Shown: positions 17,176 to 26,631 of the stretch, piece by piece | Position numbering within the stretch: the stretch's first letter is position 1 | How the letters are laid out: each line of letters begins with the position of its first letter | Origin: Desulfurivibrio alkaliphilus AHT 2 | Lineage (GTDB): Bacteria; Desulfobacterota; Desulfobulbia; Desulfobulbales; Desulfurivibrionaceae | Direction: 5' to 3' | Assembly (NCBI RefSeq): GCF_000092205.1 | Contig: NC_014216.1 | Location: 310,001-374,000 of the forward strand | DNA: 64,000 nt | Notes under the pieces: model-generated | Seen by the model: only the letters and a program-made list of their open reading frames with translations | Told to the model about the DNA's origin: nothing | Databases searched by the model: none | Program-made: the position numbers and the translations under genes

Positions 17176-20117
17176 TGATGAAGGGGGAAGCAGCGGGAGA
17201 AGCAACAGGTAAGCGTATTCTCTACCTGGAAGACAATCCCATGGACGTTGATCTCACCCGGCGTACCTTGGCCCGGCTGCAGCCGGATTGTCGGTTGCAG
17301 GTGGCGGGTACCGTTGCCGAGGCCCTGGAGTTGCTGGCACCGGCTGAGCCGCCCTATGACGTGGTGCTCCTTGATCTGCGTCTGCCCGACGGTAGCGGCT
17401 TGGAGGTGCTGAGTGCCATCAGGGCCCGCAAATTGCCCCTGGCGGTGGTGGTTTTAACCGGTTCTGGCAGTCGTGATGCCGCCATTGCCGCCCTCCAGGC
17501 CGGTGCCGACAACTACCTGGTCAAGCAGGATGATTATCTGGAGCGCCTGCCCAGCACCCTGGAGTTTGCCCTGGAACATTTCCGGCAACAGGGAAGTGGC
17601 TGGAGTAGGGCTTTGCGCGTGCTCTATGCCGAACATAAAACGGCGGATGCCGAACTGGTACAGGAACACCTTGCCGAGCATGCGCCTCATGTAAGCCTGG
17701 AGAGGTTCAGCGATGGGGCCGCGCTGCTGGCCCGGCTGAGCGGGCAACAGGGAGTGGTGGCCGGCGATGTTTTGTTGCTGGATTTTGATTTGCCGGACAT
17801 CGATGCCCTGGAAGTGGTGAAAAGGTTGCGTGAAGAGATAAGGCTGGATGTGCCGGTGGTGCTCATCGGCAATCAGGGCAGCGAGCATGAAGTGGCCGAG
17901 GCCATGGGGCTGGGGGTGGCCGACTACCTGATTAAACAGTCCGGTTACCTTTACGGGTTGCCTAATACCCTGGAGCAGGTTGCCCGCCTGGCCCAGTTGC
18001 AGCGGGAACAGGCGGCCCTGCGGGCCAGCGAGCAGCGCCACCGCCTGCTGGCCGCCGCCCTGGATGCCAGCCGGGATGGTATGGTGATTACTGATCTTAA
18101 AGGAAAAATTGTCGCCATCAACCCGGCTTTCACCACCATTACCGGCTACTGCCAGGATGAGGCCCTGGGCAAAAACCCGAGGATCTTGCAGTCCGGTCGC
18201 CACGATCGCGCTTTTTATCAGGCAATGTGGGCCAGTCTCAAAAAAAACGGCCACTGGCAGGGTGAGGTGTGGAATCGCCGCAAAAACGGTGAAATTTACC
18301 CGGAATTGCTCTCCATCAGCACGGTCTACGACGACGGCGGACAGCCGGCCTACTATGTCGGGGTCAAAACCGATCTTACCAGCCTGCGCCGGAGCGAGGA
18401 GCAGTTGCAGTATTTGGCCCACCACGACCCGCTGACCGGTTTGCCCAATCGCCTGCTGCTGGAAGCCCGCCTGGAGCACGGCCTGGAGCGGGCCCGGCGG
18501 GAAGGGGGCAAGCTGGCCGTGATGGTGATCAACCTGGATCGTTTTCGGACCATCAACGACAGCCTGGGCTACGCCGCCGGGGACCGGCTGTTGGAAGAGA
18601 TCAGCCAGCGCCTGCGCGATTGTGTGCGGGCCGAAGATACCCTGGCCCGGCTGGCCGGCGATGAGTTCGCCCTGGTGCTGGAGATGATCCACGATTACCG
18701 GGAGGCGGAGATCATGGGGCGGCGCCTGCAACAGGCCCTGGATGAACCTTTCACCTTGCCCGACGAATATGAGGCCTTCATGCATTTGAGCATCGGGATC
18801 AGTGTTTATCCCCAGGACGGGGACACGGTGGATATCCTGTTGCGGGGGGCCGATATCGCCGTGGGTCTGGCCAAGGAAGGTGGCGGCGGCCAGGTTTTTT
18901 ATACTTCCGCTGACCTGAATAGCCAGGCCCGGCGTACCTTGGAGCTGGAAGGGGCCTTGCGCCGGGCCCAGGAACAGGGCGAGTTCCTGCTTTACTATCA
19001 ACCCAAAGTGGATCTGCACAGCGGCCGGGTGGTGGGGGTTGAGGCCCTGCTGCGCTGGCGGCGACCCGGGCACGGGCTGGTTTCTCCGGGGGAGTTTATC
19101 CCGGTGGCGGAACGCAGCGGCTTGATTGCCGACCTTGGCACCTGGGTGATCCATGAGGCCTGCCGCCAGATTCAAGCCTGGCGGGAAGCGGGCCTGGGAG
19201 AAGTGAGGGTGGCGGTCAATGTTTCGGCCCGCCAGTTTAATCATGGCGACCTGAAGGAAATCCTGGCCGGCGCCCTCAAGACCCATGATGTGAAGGGGGA
19301 ACTGTTGACCCTGGAACTCACCGAAAGTATGCTGATGCTCAACCCCGAAGAGGCCATAACCCGGATGGCGACTCTCAAGGAGTTGGGTGTCAAGCTGGCG
19401 CTGGACGACTTCGGCACCGGTTTCTCCAGCTTTTCCAGCCTGAGCCGTTTCCCCATTGATCAACTGAAGATCGATCGCAGCTTTGTCGCCGGGCTGGCCG
19501 TCGAAGCCGATGCGTCCACCATCGCCGTTTCCATCATTGCCATGGCCCACCGGATGGGCCTGAAAGTGGTGGCGGAAGGGGTGGAGACCGAGGTCCAAAG
19601 CGGTTATCTGCGTCAAAATGGCTGCGAGGAGATGCAGGGGTTTCTGTTCAGCAAACCCTTGCCGGCCGAGGAGTTGGCCGAGTTGTTGCGGCAGGGCCGT
19701 GCCATGGAGGTGCCGGAGGTGGCGGATGAGCAGACCCTTTTGATTGTCGATGACGAGATCAATGTCTTGAAGGCCCTGCAGCGCTTGTTGCTGGATGAAG
19801 GTTACCGGGTGCTGACCGCCCCCGATGCCGCCACCGGCCTGGAATTGCTGGCCCGCCACCGGGTGCAGGTGATTATTTCCGACCAGCGGATGCCGGGCAT
19901 GAGGGGGATCGAGTTTTTAAGCCGGGTCAAAGAGATCTATCCGGATACGGTACGGATGGTACTTTCCGGTTATGCCGACCTGGAAACGGTGGTGGAGGCG
20001 GTTAACGAGGGGGCGCTGTACAAGTTTCTGGCCAAGCCCTGGAAGGACGACCTGCTGCTGGAGCACATCCGGGAAGCCTTTCTTTATTACCAGGCGGTTG
20101 TTCGGCCTCGCCAGTAA
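17175..20117 (+). CDS. Multidomain signalling protein REC-REC-PAS-GGDEF-EAL-REC
   Basis: 980 residues. Order: receiver 1 (DVVLLDLRLPDGSG), receiver 2 (DVLLLDFDLPDID, less conserved), PAS (about 300-410), diguanylate cyclase-like domain with AGDEF in place of GGDEF, EAL domain (EALLRW, LDDFGTGFSS, AEGVET), and a third C-terminal receiver (VIISDQRMPGM and KFLAKPWKDD). The EAL residues look intact, so c-di-GMP hydrolysis is likely; the cyclase half may be regulatory because its first Gly is Ala. The start overlaps the kinase stop. The stop codon sits within a palindromic repeat. Confidence 0.93.
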   Translation: MMKGEAAGEATGKRILYLEDNPMDVDLTRRTLARLQPDCRLQVAGTVAEALELLAPAEPPYDVVLLDLRLPDGSGLEVLSAIRARKLPLAVVVLTGSGSRDAAIAALQAGADNYLVKQDDYLERLPSTLEFALEHFRQQGSGWSRALRVLYAEHKTADAELVQEHLAEHAPHVSLERFSDGAALLARLSGQQGVVAGDVLLLDFDLPDIDALEVVKRLREEIRLDVPVVLIGNQGSEHEVAEAMGLGVADYLIKQSGYLYGLPNTLEQVARLAQLQREQAALRASEQRHRLLAAALDASRDGMVITDLKGKIVAINPAFTTITGYCQDEALGKNPRILQSGRHDRAFYQAMWASLKKNGHWQGEVWNRRKNGEIYPELLSISTVYDDGGQPAYYVGVKTDLTSLRRSEEQLQYLAHHDPLTGLPNRLLLEARLEHGLERARREGGKLAVMVINLDRFRTINDSLGYAAGDRLLEEISQRLRDCVRAEDTLARLAGDEFALVLEMIHDYREAEIMGRRLQQALDEPFTLPDEYEAFMHLSIGISVYPQDGDTVDILLRGADIAVGLAKEGGGGQVFYTSADLNSQARRTLELEGALRRAQEQGEFLLYYQPKVDLHSGRVVGVEALLRWRRPGHGLVSPGEFIPVAERSGLIADLGTWVIHEACRQIQAWREAGLGEVRVAVNVSARQFNHGDLKEILAGALKTHDVKGELLTLELTESMLMLNPEEAITRMATLKELGVKLALDDFGTGFSSFSSLSRFPIDQLKIDRSFVAGLAVEADASTIAVSIIAMAHRMGLKVVAEGVETEVQSGYLRQNGCEEMQGFLFSKPLPAEELAELLRQGRAMEVPEVADEQTLLIVDDEINVLKALQRLLLDEGYRVLTAPDAATGLELLARHRVQVIISDQRMPGMRGIEFLSRVKEIYPDTVRMVLSGYADLETVVEAVNEGALYKFLAKPWKDDLLLEHIREAFLYYQAVVRPRQ

Positions 20118-20220
20118 TCGTTCAGCCGTACCGCACCTTCGGGCGATCAGCCAGGCTTGAGTACCGGTGTACGCGGCGCCTGGCTGCTTACCCGAATTTG
20201 CGGCACGGCTGAACGATTAC
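20114..20220. repeat. Stop-codon palindromic repeat, copy B
   Basis: A 107-bp near-complete hairpin. Outer arms GTAATCGTTCAGCCGT (20114-20129) and ACGGCTGAACGATTAC (20205-20220) match perfectly. Inside are a 9-bp pair (CAGCCAGGC with GCCTGGCTG) and a GTAC-CGGT-GTAC tip. The TAA stop of the upstream gene is 20115-20117, in the left arm. Confidence 0.85.
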
Positions 20221-20300
20221 GGCCCGTTAGACCGGTAGGTTTGTACCCCTGGTAAACGAGTTATCCTCGCCAGGCTGGCCATGGCTGATAAGGAGCAAGC

Positions 20301-21560
20301 ATGAGCAAAGAGGAACTGGACGGATTGCCGCCCGGCGATTATGAATTGCAGCCGCAAAATTCCGTGATCTGGCAGGCCAAGCGAGAATGGGAGTCCATTG
20401 TGGACTGCCTGGATGTGATGGTGCTGCTGGTTGATCAGTCCGGCTTGATCCGGCGCTGCAATCAGGCCTTTGCCTGTTTTCTGGTCCGCCCTTATGAGGA
20501 GGTCAACGGCCGCCTCTGGCCGGAGCTGTTTGCCGAGTGCGGTCTGGTTGAGGAGATTCGCAACGGTAACCGGGCCGAATATTATCATGGCCCCAGCGGG
20601 CGTACCTTCTGCTGCTGCTTTTACCCTTTTGCCGCTGAATATGCCGACGTCAAAGGCCTGGTGCTGGCCCTCCGGGATGTCTCCGAGCGGCACCGGGTGG
20701 CCACCGAGTTGCAGCGCAAAAACAGCGAGCTGGCGGCGGCCTATGACGACCTCAAGGCCTCCCAGGCCAAGCTGCTGCAGCAGGAAAAGCTGGCCTCCAT
20801 CGGTCAGTTGGCCGCCGGGGTGGCCCACGAGATCAACAACCCGGTGGGTTTTGTGACCAGCAACCTGGGCTCCATGGTTAAGTACCTGGACAAGATCAGC
20901 CGTTTTTTAAGGGAGGAGCAGCGCCTGCTGGCCGCTGCCGCTGATCGGGAGTTACAGGAAAAAATCGAGGTGCAACGCCAGGCTTTAAAGCTTGATTTTG
21001 TCCTGGCCGACGCTGCCGATTTGCTCCGGGAGTCCCTGGAAGGGGTGGGGCGGGTGAAAAACATCGTGCAGAATCTCAAGCGCTTTTCCCGGGTGGACCA
21101 GGCCCTTTACCAGCGGGTTGATCTTAACCAGTGCCTGGAAGACACCTTGAATATTGTCTGGAATGAATTGAAATATAAAGTCACCCTGACCAAGGAATAC
21201 GGGGAGTTGCCTTTGACCTGGTGTTACCCCCAGCAACTCAACCAGGTTTTCATGAACCTGCTGCTCAACGCGGTCCAGGCCATCGAGAAAGAAGGAGAGA
21301 TTGGCATTCGGACCTGGGCGGAAGGGGGGGCAATTCTGGTCAGTATCAGCGACACCGGGTGCGGCATTCCTTTTGAGCACCAGAAGCGTCTGTTTGATCC
21401 CTTTTTTACCACCAAAGAGGCGGGCAAAGGGACCGGGCTGGGGTTGAGCATCGTCTACGATATTGTGGTTCAGCAGCATGGCGGCGAGGTGATGGTTTGC
21501 AGTGAGCCGGGTCGGGGAAGCGTTTTTCGGATATGGCTGCCGGTTCGGGAGCAGGAATGA
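20301..21560 (+). CDS. Soluble PAS-domain sensor histidine kinase
   Basis: 419 residues with no membrane segment. An N-terminal PAS domain (about 30-140: IVDCLDVMVLLVDQSGLIRRCN) precedes a coiled coil and HisKA with His176 in GVAHEINNPVGFVTSNL. HATPase motifs follow: NLLLNAVQAI, DTGCGIPFEH and GTGLGLSIVYDIV. It probably senses a cytoplasmic signal and phosphorylates the receiver/HD-GYP protein encoded 39 bp downstream. AAGGAGC lies before the ATG. Confidence 0.92.
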   Translation: MSKEELDGLPPGDYELQPQNSVIWQAKREWESIVDCLDVMVLLVDQSGLIRRCNQAFACFLVRPYEEVNGRLWPELFAECGLVEEIRNGNRAEYYHGPSGRTFCCCFYPFAAEYADVKGLVLALRDVSERHRVATELQRKNSELAAAYDDLKASQAKLLQQEKLASIGQLAAGVAHEINNPVGFVTSNLGSMVKYLDKISRFLREEQRLLAAAADRELQEKIEVQRQALKLDFVLADAADLLRESLEGVGRVKNIVQNLKRFSRVDQALYQRVDLNQCLEDTLNIVWNELKYKVTLTKEYGELPLTWCYPQQLNQVFMNLLLNAVQAIEKEGEIGIRTWAEGGAILVSISDTGCGIPFEHQKRLFDPFFTTKEAGKGTGLGLSIVYDIVVQQHGGEVMVCSEPGRGSVFRIWLPVREQE

Positions 21561-21599
21561 AGTGCCCCCTGCGGGTGAAATCATGGAGACAAGGCGATA

Positions 21600-23000
21600 A
21601 TGATAGACAAGCAACAGCAGCCGGCAGCAGCGGGTGGGCCAAAAGAGGCGGCCGGCGGTTTCGTGCTCTTTGTCGATGACGAAGATAACATCCTGCGGGC
21701 CCTGCGCCGGCTTTTCCAGGAGGAAAAGTTTGAAGTGGTCACCGCGACTTCGGGGGAGGAAGCCCTGGAGATCATCTCCCGGCGGGATGACTGCGCGGTG
21801 ATTGTTTCCGACCAGCGGATGCCGGGATTGAGTGGGGTGGAAACCCTGGCCCGGGTGCGAAAGCAAGCACCGCTGATTTTACGGCTTTTGCTGACCGGTT
21901 ATGCCGATATTGAAGCGGCCATGGATTCCATCAACCGGGGCGGGGTTTTTCGTTATATCACCAAGCCCTGGCAGGATGAGGAGTTGCTTCAGACGGTGCG
22001 CCACGCCCACCAACATCATCACCTGGTCAAGGAAAACCTGCGCCTGAGTGAACTGGTTAAAAAACAGAACGAGGAGTTGAAAAGATGGAACTCCGAGTTG
22101 GAAAACATGGTGCAGGAGCAGACCGAAGAGTTGCAGCGCAGCTATGATGAACTGAAGGCCTTCAACAGCCGTCTGCGGGCCAACTTCAAAAGCGTGATCA
22201 CTGCCCTGGCCGGGCTGATGGAGCTGCGCAACAAGCGGATGCGCAGCCATTCCCAGAACGTGGCGGAGATTGCCGCCCGGGTTGGGTCGGAGTTGAAGCT
22301 GGCGGTGGCCGAGCGGGAAAATCTGGTGGTGGCGGCCCTGCTGCACGATATCGGCAAACTGGGAATGCCCGATGTGATGCTGCTGGTGGATCCGTTTCAA
22401 ATGGATGAAGCGGAGATGGAGGAGTATCAAAAACATCCGGTTCGCGGCCAGGTGGCCCTGGACCGGATCGAGGACCTGCGGGAGGCGGCACGGATTATCC
22501 GCCATCACCATGAACATTACGATGGTGGCGGTTTCCCCGATGGCTTGAAGCAGCGGGAGATTCCGCAAGCCGCCCGGATCATCGCCCTGATTGATTTTAT
22601 CGATCAGGAGACCCGGCGCTACCAGGGCAGCAGCGGGCTGTCGATCGCTTTCAAAAAGGCGCGGGAAGGGGCGGGGAGCAGGTTTGACCCCAGGTTGATC
22701 GCCCCGGTGGAAAAAGTGGCTCGCCGGTTTTACCGGCGTCGCCTGCCCAAAGTCGAGTTTGTGGAAATGGAGTTGCAGCCCAAAGACTTGGCTGCCGGTA
22801 TGACCTTGAGCCGGGATTTCTTCAGCGGCACCGGCATTCTGCTGCTCAGCAAGGGGACGGTGCTGACCGAGGCCAACCTGAGTATCCTGCGCCGTTATGC
22901 CCAGCTTGACCCGACCAAGCGCGGGGTCTTCGTCTCCATCAAAGATGACGGAGACGAAGAGGGTGAGGGAGAAGACGGGGGCAACGGCGCAGAAGCTTAA
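21600..23000 (+). CDS. Response regulator with HD-GYP phosphodiesterase domain
   Basis: 466 residues. Receiver domain about 20-135 with the phospho-Asp in VIVSDQRMPGLSG and Lys in YITKPWQ. A coiled coil leads to the HD-GYP domain with His249-Asp250 in LLHDIGKLGMPD and HHHEHYDGGGFPDGL, where GYP reads GFP. A C-terminal extension (about 380-450) resembles a small beta-rich tail, ending in an acidic stretch. Expected role: c-di-GMP hydrolysis under control of the kinase just upstream. It converges with the next gene over 4 bp. Confidence 0.92.
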   Translation: MIDKQQQPAAAGGPKEAAGGFVLFVDDEDNILRALRRLFQEEKFEVVTATSGEEALEIISRRDDCAVIVSDQRMPGLSGVETLARVRKQAPLILRLLLTGYADIEAAMDSINRGGVFRYITKPWQDEELLQTVRHAHQHHHLVKENLRLSELVKKQNEELKRWNSELENMVQEQTEELQRSYDELKAFNSRLRANFKSVITALAGLMELRNKRMRSHSQNVAEIAARVGSELKLAVAERENLVVAALLHDIGKLGMPDVMLLVDPFQMDEAEMEEYQKHPVRGQVALDRIEDLREAARIIRHHHEHYDGGGFPDGLKQREIPQAARIIALIDFIDQETRRYQGSSGLSIAFKKAREGAGSRFDPRLIAPVEKVARRFYRRRLPKVEFVEMELQPKDLAAGMTLSRDFFSGTGILLLSKGTVLTEANLSILRRYAQLDPTKRGVFVSIKDDGDEEGEGEDGGNGAEA

Positions 23001-23545
23001 GCTGCCCGGTCGATGATGTTGCCGCCCAGCTGCTGAATGCGCTCATCAACGGCGGCCAGGGCCTTGTCGATGGTCTTGTAGGAAATATCCGGCAACTTCC
23101 CGCCCCAGATCTTTTCCGCCTCTTTAAAGCCCCGCAGTAATCCTTCCCGGCCGGCCCGCAGCATTTCCAGGTTGTCGCCGGCCCCTTTGAGAACAAACTG
23201 GGTCAGCCTTTCAGCGGTCTTTTCCACCCCCCAGTAGCCGTCTTTACCCACCAGCAGCTTGGCTTCCGCTTGATTGGTCGGCAAGTTGCCGTGCTGGTTG
23301 AATTTACTCAGCGGCAGTCCGTCGGCCAGTTTCACCGCCAGGCGTTCGGCGGCGCTCTGGTTGCGGAAATCGACGTTGCTGTGCCTGCTTACCTCCAGGC
23401 TCAGTTGAGTAACCCTGGTGGTAAGCGAGTGAATCCCGGCCGAGCGGTCGGCGCCGGTTTTGCCGCCGCTTTTGCTCGACCAGGTGGTTTGTTGCTCGAA
23501 GTACTGGAAATTCAGGGCATAGGTCTGGGTGTTGGCGGCAAGCAT
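22997..23545 (-). CDS. DUF5610-like protein, possibly flagellum-associated
   Basis: 182 residues, no signal or membrane segment. The N-terminus is Gln/Ser/Thr-rich (MLAANTQTYALNFQYFEQQT). The C-terminal half (ERLTQFVLKGAGDNLEMLRAGREGLLRGFKEAEKIWGGKLPDISYKTIDKAL) matches my memory of DUF5610, sometimes labelled hydrogenase-4 component G-like. GGAGGG precedes the ATG. It lies about 1.1 kb from fliD, and proteins of this type are often near flagellar genes, but the role is unknown. Confidence 0.62.
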   Translation of the reverse strand: MLAANTQTYALNFQYFEQQTTWSSKSGGKTGADRSAGIHSLTTRVTQLSLEVSRHSNVDFRNQSAAERLAVKLADGLPLSKFNQHGNLPTNQAEAKLLVGKDGYWGVEKTAERLTQFVLKGAGDNLEMLRAGREGLLRGFKEAEKIWGGKLPDISYKTIDKALAAVDERIQQLGGNIIDRAA

Positions 23546-23778
23546 GGCTTTCCCTCCGAAAATTTAAGATCCATTATGGGGCTCCGGCGGGCAGGCTCGG
23601 CAGGTGCCGATGTCCGGGGCGGAGCGTTATGGCAAAACAAGAAACAAGTGGATACTTTGCTTATCGGTAGCGGTCCGGTATAGCTCAAGGAAAAAGTTGT
23701 AAACGTTCGTCCTTGCCTTTTTGGCCCCGGCTTGCTACTTTGCCCGCGTTTAAGTTTCTTTTTGCCGATGGGGAGAAG

Positions 23779-24537
23779 ATGTCTGACCAAATGGAAAACC
23801 AGCAGTTCCCGGAAGGAATGGAGCCTTTGGGTGAGGAGGGGTTTACCTTTGCCTGTAACCCTGAAGTGCCCTGCTACACCCGCTGTTGCCATCGGCTGGA
23901 GTTACAGCTTTATCCTTATGATATCATTCGCCTGAAAAACCGGCTTAAGATCGGTTCCGAAGAGTTTCTCGAGAACTATGCCGCGGTGGTGCAGGGCGCC
24001 AATCCCTTCTTCCCTTCGGTGATGCTGCGGATGCGGCCGGAGGATGGCTATCCCTGCCCTTTTCTCGATCCCGCCAGCGGTTGCACAGTCTACCGCGACC
24101 GTCCCTCGGCCTGCCGGACCTACCCCCTGGAGCGGGCGGTGGACCGCCGCCGGCAGCAAGGGCGTAACCGTGATTTTTATTTCCTGGTCCGCCACGATTA
24201 TTGCCAGGGGCACGGCCGGGGGCGGCAGTGGACGGTGCCGGAGTGGCTGGCCGACCAGCAACTGCTGCCCTACAATGCCATGGCCGATCGCTGGGCCGAG
24301 ATGGACACCCTTTTTGCCGCCAACCCCTGGCAAGGGGAAGGGGCGGCCGGGCCGCGCCAGTTACTGGCTTTCATGGTCTGCTACAATATCGATCGTTTCC
24401 GTGCTTACGTCCGCGAGCATGATCTGCTCCGCCGCCAGCGCCTGGATAAGGCCCGCCGCCGGGCCATTGAAATGGATGACGAGGCGCTGCTCTCTTTCGG
24501 CTTCGACTGGCTCCGTCAGGTGCTGAGCAACTCTTGA
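23779..24537 (+). CDS. YkgJ-family cysteine cluster protein
   Basis: 252 residues from ATG 23779 (GGGGAGAAG upstream). The Cys-rich pattern of the family is clear: CNPEVPCYTRCCHRLELQLYPYDI, then CPFLDPASGCTVYRDRPSACRTYPLE, consistent with Fe-S or zinc binding. The remainder is helical and Arg-rich. Proteins of this family are common in deltaproteobacteria with no defined reaction. It precedes the flagellar operon but has its own spacing. Confidence 0.85.
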   Translation: MSDQMENQQFPEGMEPLGEEGFTFACNPEVPCYTRCCHRLELQLYPYDIIRLKNRLKIGSEEFLENYAAVVQGANPFFPSVMLRMRPEDGYPCPFLDPASGCTVYRDRPSACRTYPLERAVDRRRQQGRNRDFYFLVRHDYCQGHGRGRQWTVPEWLADQQLLPYNAMADRWAEMDTLFAANPWQGEGAAGPRQLLAFMVCYNIDRFRAYVREHDLLRRQRLDKARRRAIEMDDEALLSFGFDWLRQVLSNS

Positions 24538-24568
24538 GCTTTTCTTCCCCCCCAAACGTAAAAAAAAT

Positions 24569-24595
24569 TCAAGCCCGCCTTTGATTTTCCGATAA
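24569..24595 (+). promoter_or_regulatory. Sigma-28 (FliA) promoter for the fliD operon
   Basis: TCAAG (24569-24573), 14 bases, then T-CCGATAA (24588-24595). This fits the TCAAG-N14-GCCGATAA form of flagellar late promoters with one mismatch in the -10. It lies about 75 bp before the fliD ATG. Confidence 0.7.
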
Positions 24596-24670
24596 AGAGA
24601 TTAAGCCTGTGGCCTTTAGGGGCCGCGCCGGCTGCCAACCAAACTTTACGGCAAAGACGGGAGAACTGAC

Positions 24671-26068
24671 ATGAGTGTCGGTAGTATTTCCACCCTGGGT
24701 GTAGGTTCCGGGCTGGAGTTACAGAGCATCCTCGAGGATCTGCGGGGGATCGATGAAAAACAGCGGCTTGATCCGCTGAAGAAAAACATCGATCGCTACG
24801 AGGCCCAACTCGAGGCCTTCACCGTGGTCCAGAACAAGCTGCTGGACATGCGCTCCCACGTTCGCGATCTCGGCCTTGAAACCACCTATCTCACCAGCGC
24901 GGCCAGCAGTTCCAACGAAAGCGTGGCCACCGCCACTGCCGCCGCCGGGGTGGCCGAACAGTCGCTCTCCATGGAAGTTGAACGGTTGGCCAGCCGCAGC
25001 ACCTTGCTGTCCGAGGGGGTGGCTGATCGGGGTACGGTGATTTCCGACGATGCCAGTGTTTTTTCCTACCGGGTAGGGGATGGCGATTTGGTCACCGTGG
25101 AGGTGCCGGAGGGCACCACCCTGGAGGGGCTGGTTCAACTGATCAACAATGATCCTGCCAATGCCGGAGTCAGCGCCAGAATCATCGACAACGGTGACAT
25201 GGACAACCCTTTCCAGCTTATTCTGCGGGCCAATGAAACCGGCAGCAACAACTTTATCCAGATTGAAGAACTGCCTGACGCCAGTCCCGCGATGGATACC
25301 CGCCTGGAAGGAGAAGAGCCGGCGGCGCTCAACGCCAGCTTCATCCTTGATGGCATCAGCTACCGGCGCCAGGGCAATACGGTTGCCAACGTCATCGACG
25401 GCCTGACTTTCGAGTTGCAGCAGACCGGCCTGACCACCCTCAGCGTTAGCCAGGATACCAGCAATGTTCGCGAATTGGTGGTTGACCTGGTGGCGGCTTA
25501 CAACGAGGTGGTCCAGGAGATCGCCGGCAAGAGCCGTTTTGACGAAGAAACCGGAAAACCGGGGGTGCTGGCCCGCACCACCGTTTCCGGCTTGCGCCAC
25601 GAGTTGCAGAACCTGATGACCGCCACTTACCAGGGCGACGAATCCGGGGCCATCCGCAACATGTTCGACCTGGGGTTGGAGTTTCAGCGCGATGGCAGCA
25701 TCGTCCTTAATGAGGAGATGCTGGACGAGGCCCTGGCGGCCAATCCGCAGGCGGTGCGGGACTTCATGCTGGGAGACTTCAAGCGCGAGGCTCCGGGCTT
25801 TGCCGATCGGCTCCAGGATCGGTTGGGCTCCATCGCCAGCTACGGCGGGCAGATCAGTACCGAGCGGAATAGCGCCGAAGACCGGATTCGTGATCTTGAA
25901 ACCCGGATCGAGTCGGAACGGGAACGACTGGATCGCCGCTATGCTGTACTGACCCGGCAGTTTATCGAACTGGACAGTTACATGAGCCGGATGACCCAGA
26001 TGAGTGACTACCTGACTTCGCAGTTTGACAGTCTGTCCCAACTGGCCCCCGGCTCCAGGAAGAAATAA
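24671..26068 (+). CDS. fliD: Flagellar filament capping protein FliD
   Basis: 465 residues. The N-terminus is the FliD signature (ISTLGVGSGLELQSILEDLRGID), and the C-terminus has the matching heptad region ending in LDRRYAVLTRQFIELDSYMSRM...SDYLTSQFDSL. The central domain includes the AYNEVVQEI segment. FliD caps the growing filament and chaperones flagellin insertion. First gene of fliD-fliS-fliT-like-flaG. Confidence 0.96.
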   Translation: MSVGSISTLGVGSGLELQSILEDLRGIDEKQRLDPLKKNIDRYEAQLEAFTVVQNKLLDMRSHVRDLGLETTYLTSAASSSNESVATATAAAGVAEQSLSMEVERLASRSTLLSEGVADRGTVISDDASVFSYRVGDGDLVTVEVPEGTTLEGLVQLINNDPANAGVSARIIDNGDMDNPFQLILRANETGSNNFIQIEELPDASPAMDTRLEGEEPAALNASFILDGISYRRQGNTVANVIDGLTFELQQTGLTTLSVSQDTSNVRELVVDLVAAYNEVVQEIAGKSRFDEETGKPGVLARTTVSGLRHELQNLMTATYQGDESGAIRNMFDLGLEFQRDGSIVLNEEMLDEALAANPQAVRDFMLGDFKREAPGFADRLQDRLGSIASYGGQISTERNSAEDRIRDLETRIESERERLDRRYAVLTRQFIELDSYMSRMTQMSDYLTSQFDSLSQLAPGSRKK

Positions 26069-26101
26069 TAATACAACCCGGCAACCCCAAGGAGAGTAAC
26101 C

Positions 26102-26560
26102 ATGTACGCACGCAACAGGGTTCAGGCTTATCGGCAGAGCGAAAGCGCCGCCGTTCATCCGGTGAAGTTGATCCACATGATCTATGAGCGGGTGCTGACC
26201 CATCTTGCCTATGCCGAAGAGGCTGTGGTCGCCAATGATCCCCTGCGGCGGGGAGAAAACCTGAGTAAGGCCATTGCCCTGATCAGTGAACTCAATGCGG
26301 CCGTCAACCCCAAGGACGAGTCCGAAGCCGCCGCCTTTTTGCGCGGCCTGTACGGGGCGATCATGGTGGAACTGCCCAAGGTGGCCATCAATAACGATGC
26401 TGAAATTTTGCGTCAAGCCGCCCGCTACATTGCCGAATTGAAAAAGGTCTGGGAAGAGACGGCCATGCAGGAAAGCGGCGTGCTGGCCGAAAAAAAGGCC
26501 GCCATGCAGCCCTCTCAAGAGGCGAAGGCCAAAATGACCCCGGTTTCGGTGTCCATTTAA
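26102..26560 (+). CDS. fliS: Flagellar export chaperone FliS
   Basis: 152 residues. The conserved YRQSESAAVHPVKLIHMIYERVLTHLAYAEEA helix and the later RGENLSKAIALISELNAAVN match FliS, the cytoplasmic chaperone binding the flagellin C-terminus. A Lys/Ala-rich tail is slightly longer than usual. GGAG precedes the ATG, 33 bp after fliD. Confidence 0.94.
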   Translation: MYARNRVQAYRQSESAAVHPVKLIHMIYERVLTHLAYAEEAVVANDPLRRGENLSKAIALISELNAAVNPKDESEAAAFLRGLYGAIMVELPKVAINNDAEILRQAARYIAELKKVWEETAMQESGVLAEKKAAMQPSQEAKAKMTPVSVSI

Positions 26561-26631
26561 CAGTTCACCTGCCGGCGGGCCGTTCAACCGCAGCAACATC
26601 GGCGCCGGGCTTTGGCGCCAGGGAGCAGATC

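Noticed and set aside
23661-23688. Possible sigma-28 promoter on the reverse strand before the DUF5610-like gene (TTGAG ... CCGATAA)
   Set aside because: The spacer is 16 rather than 14-15 bases, and the -35 has two mismatches; too weak to list.
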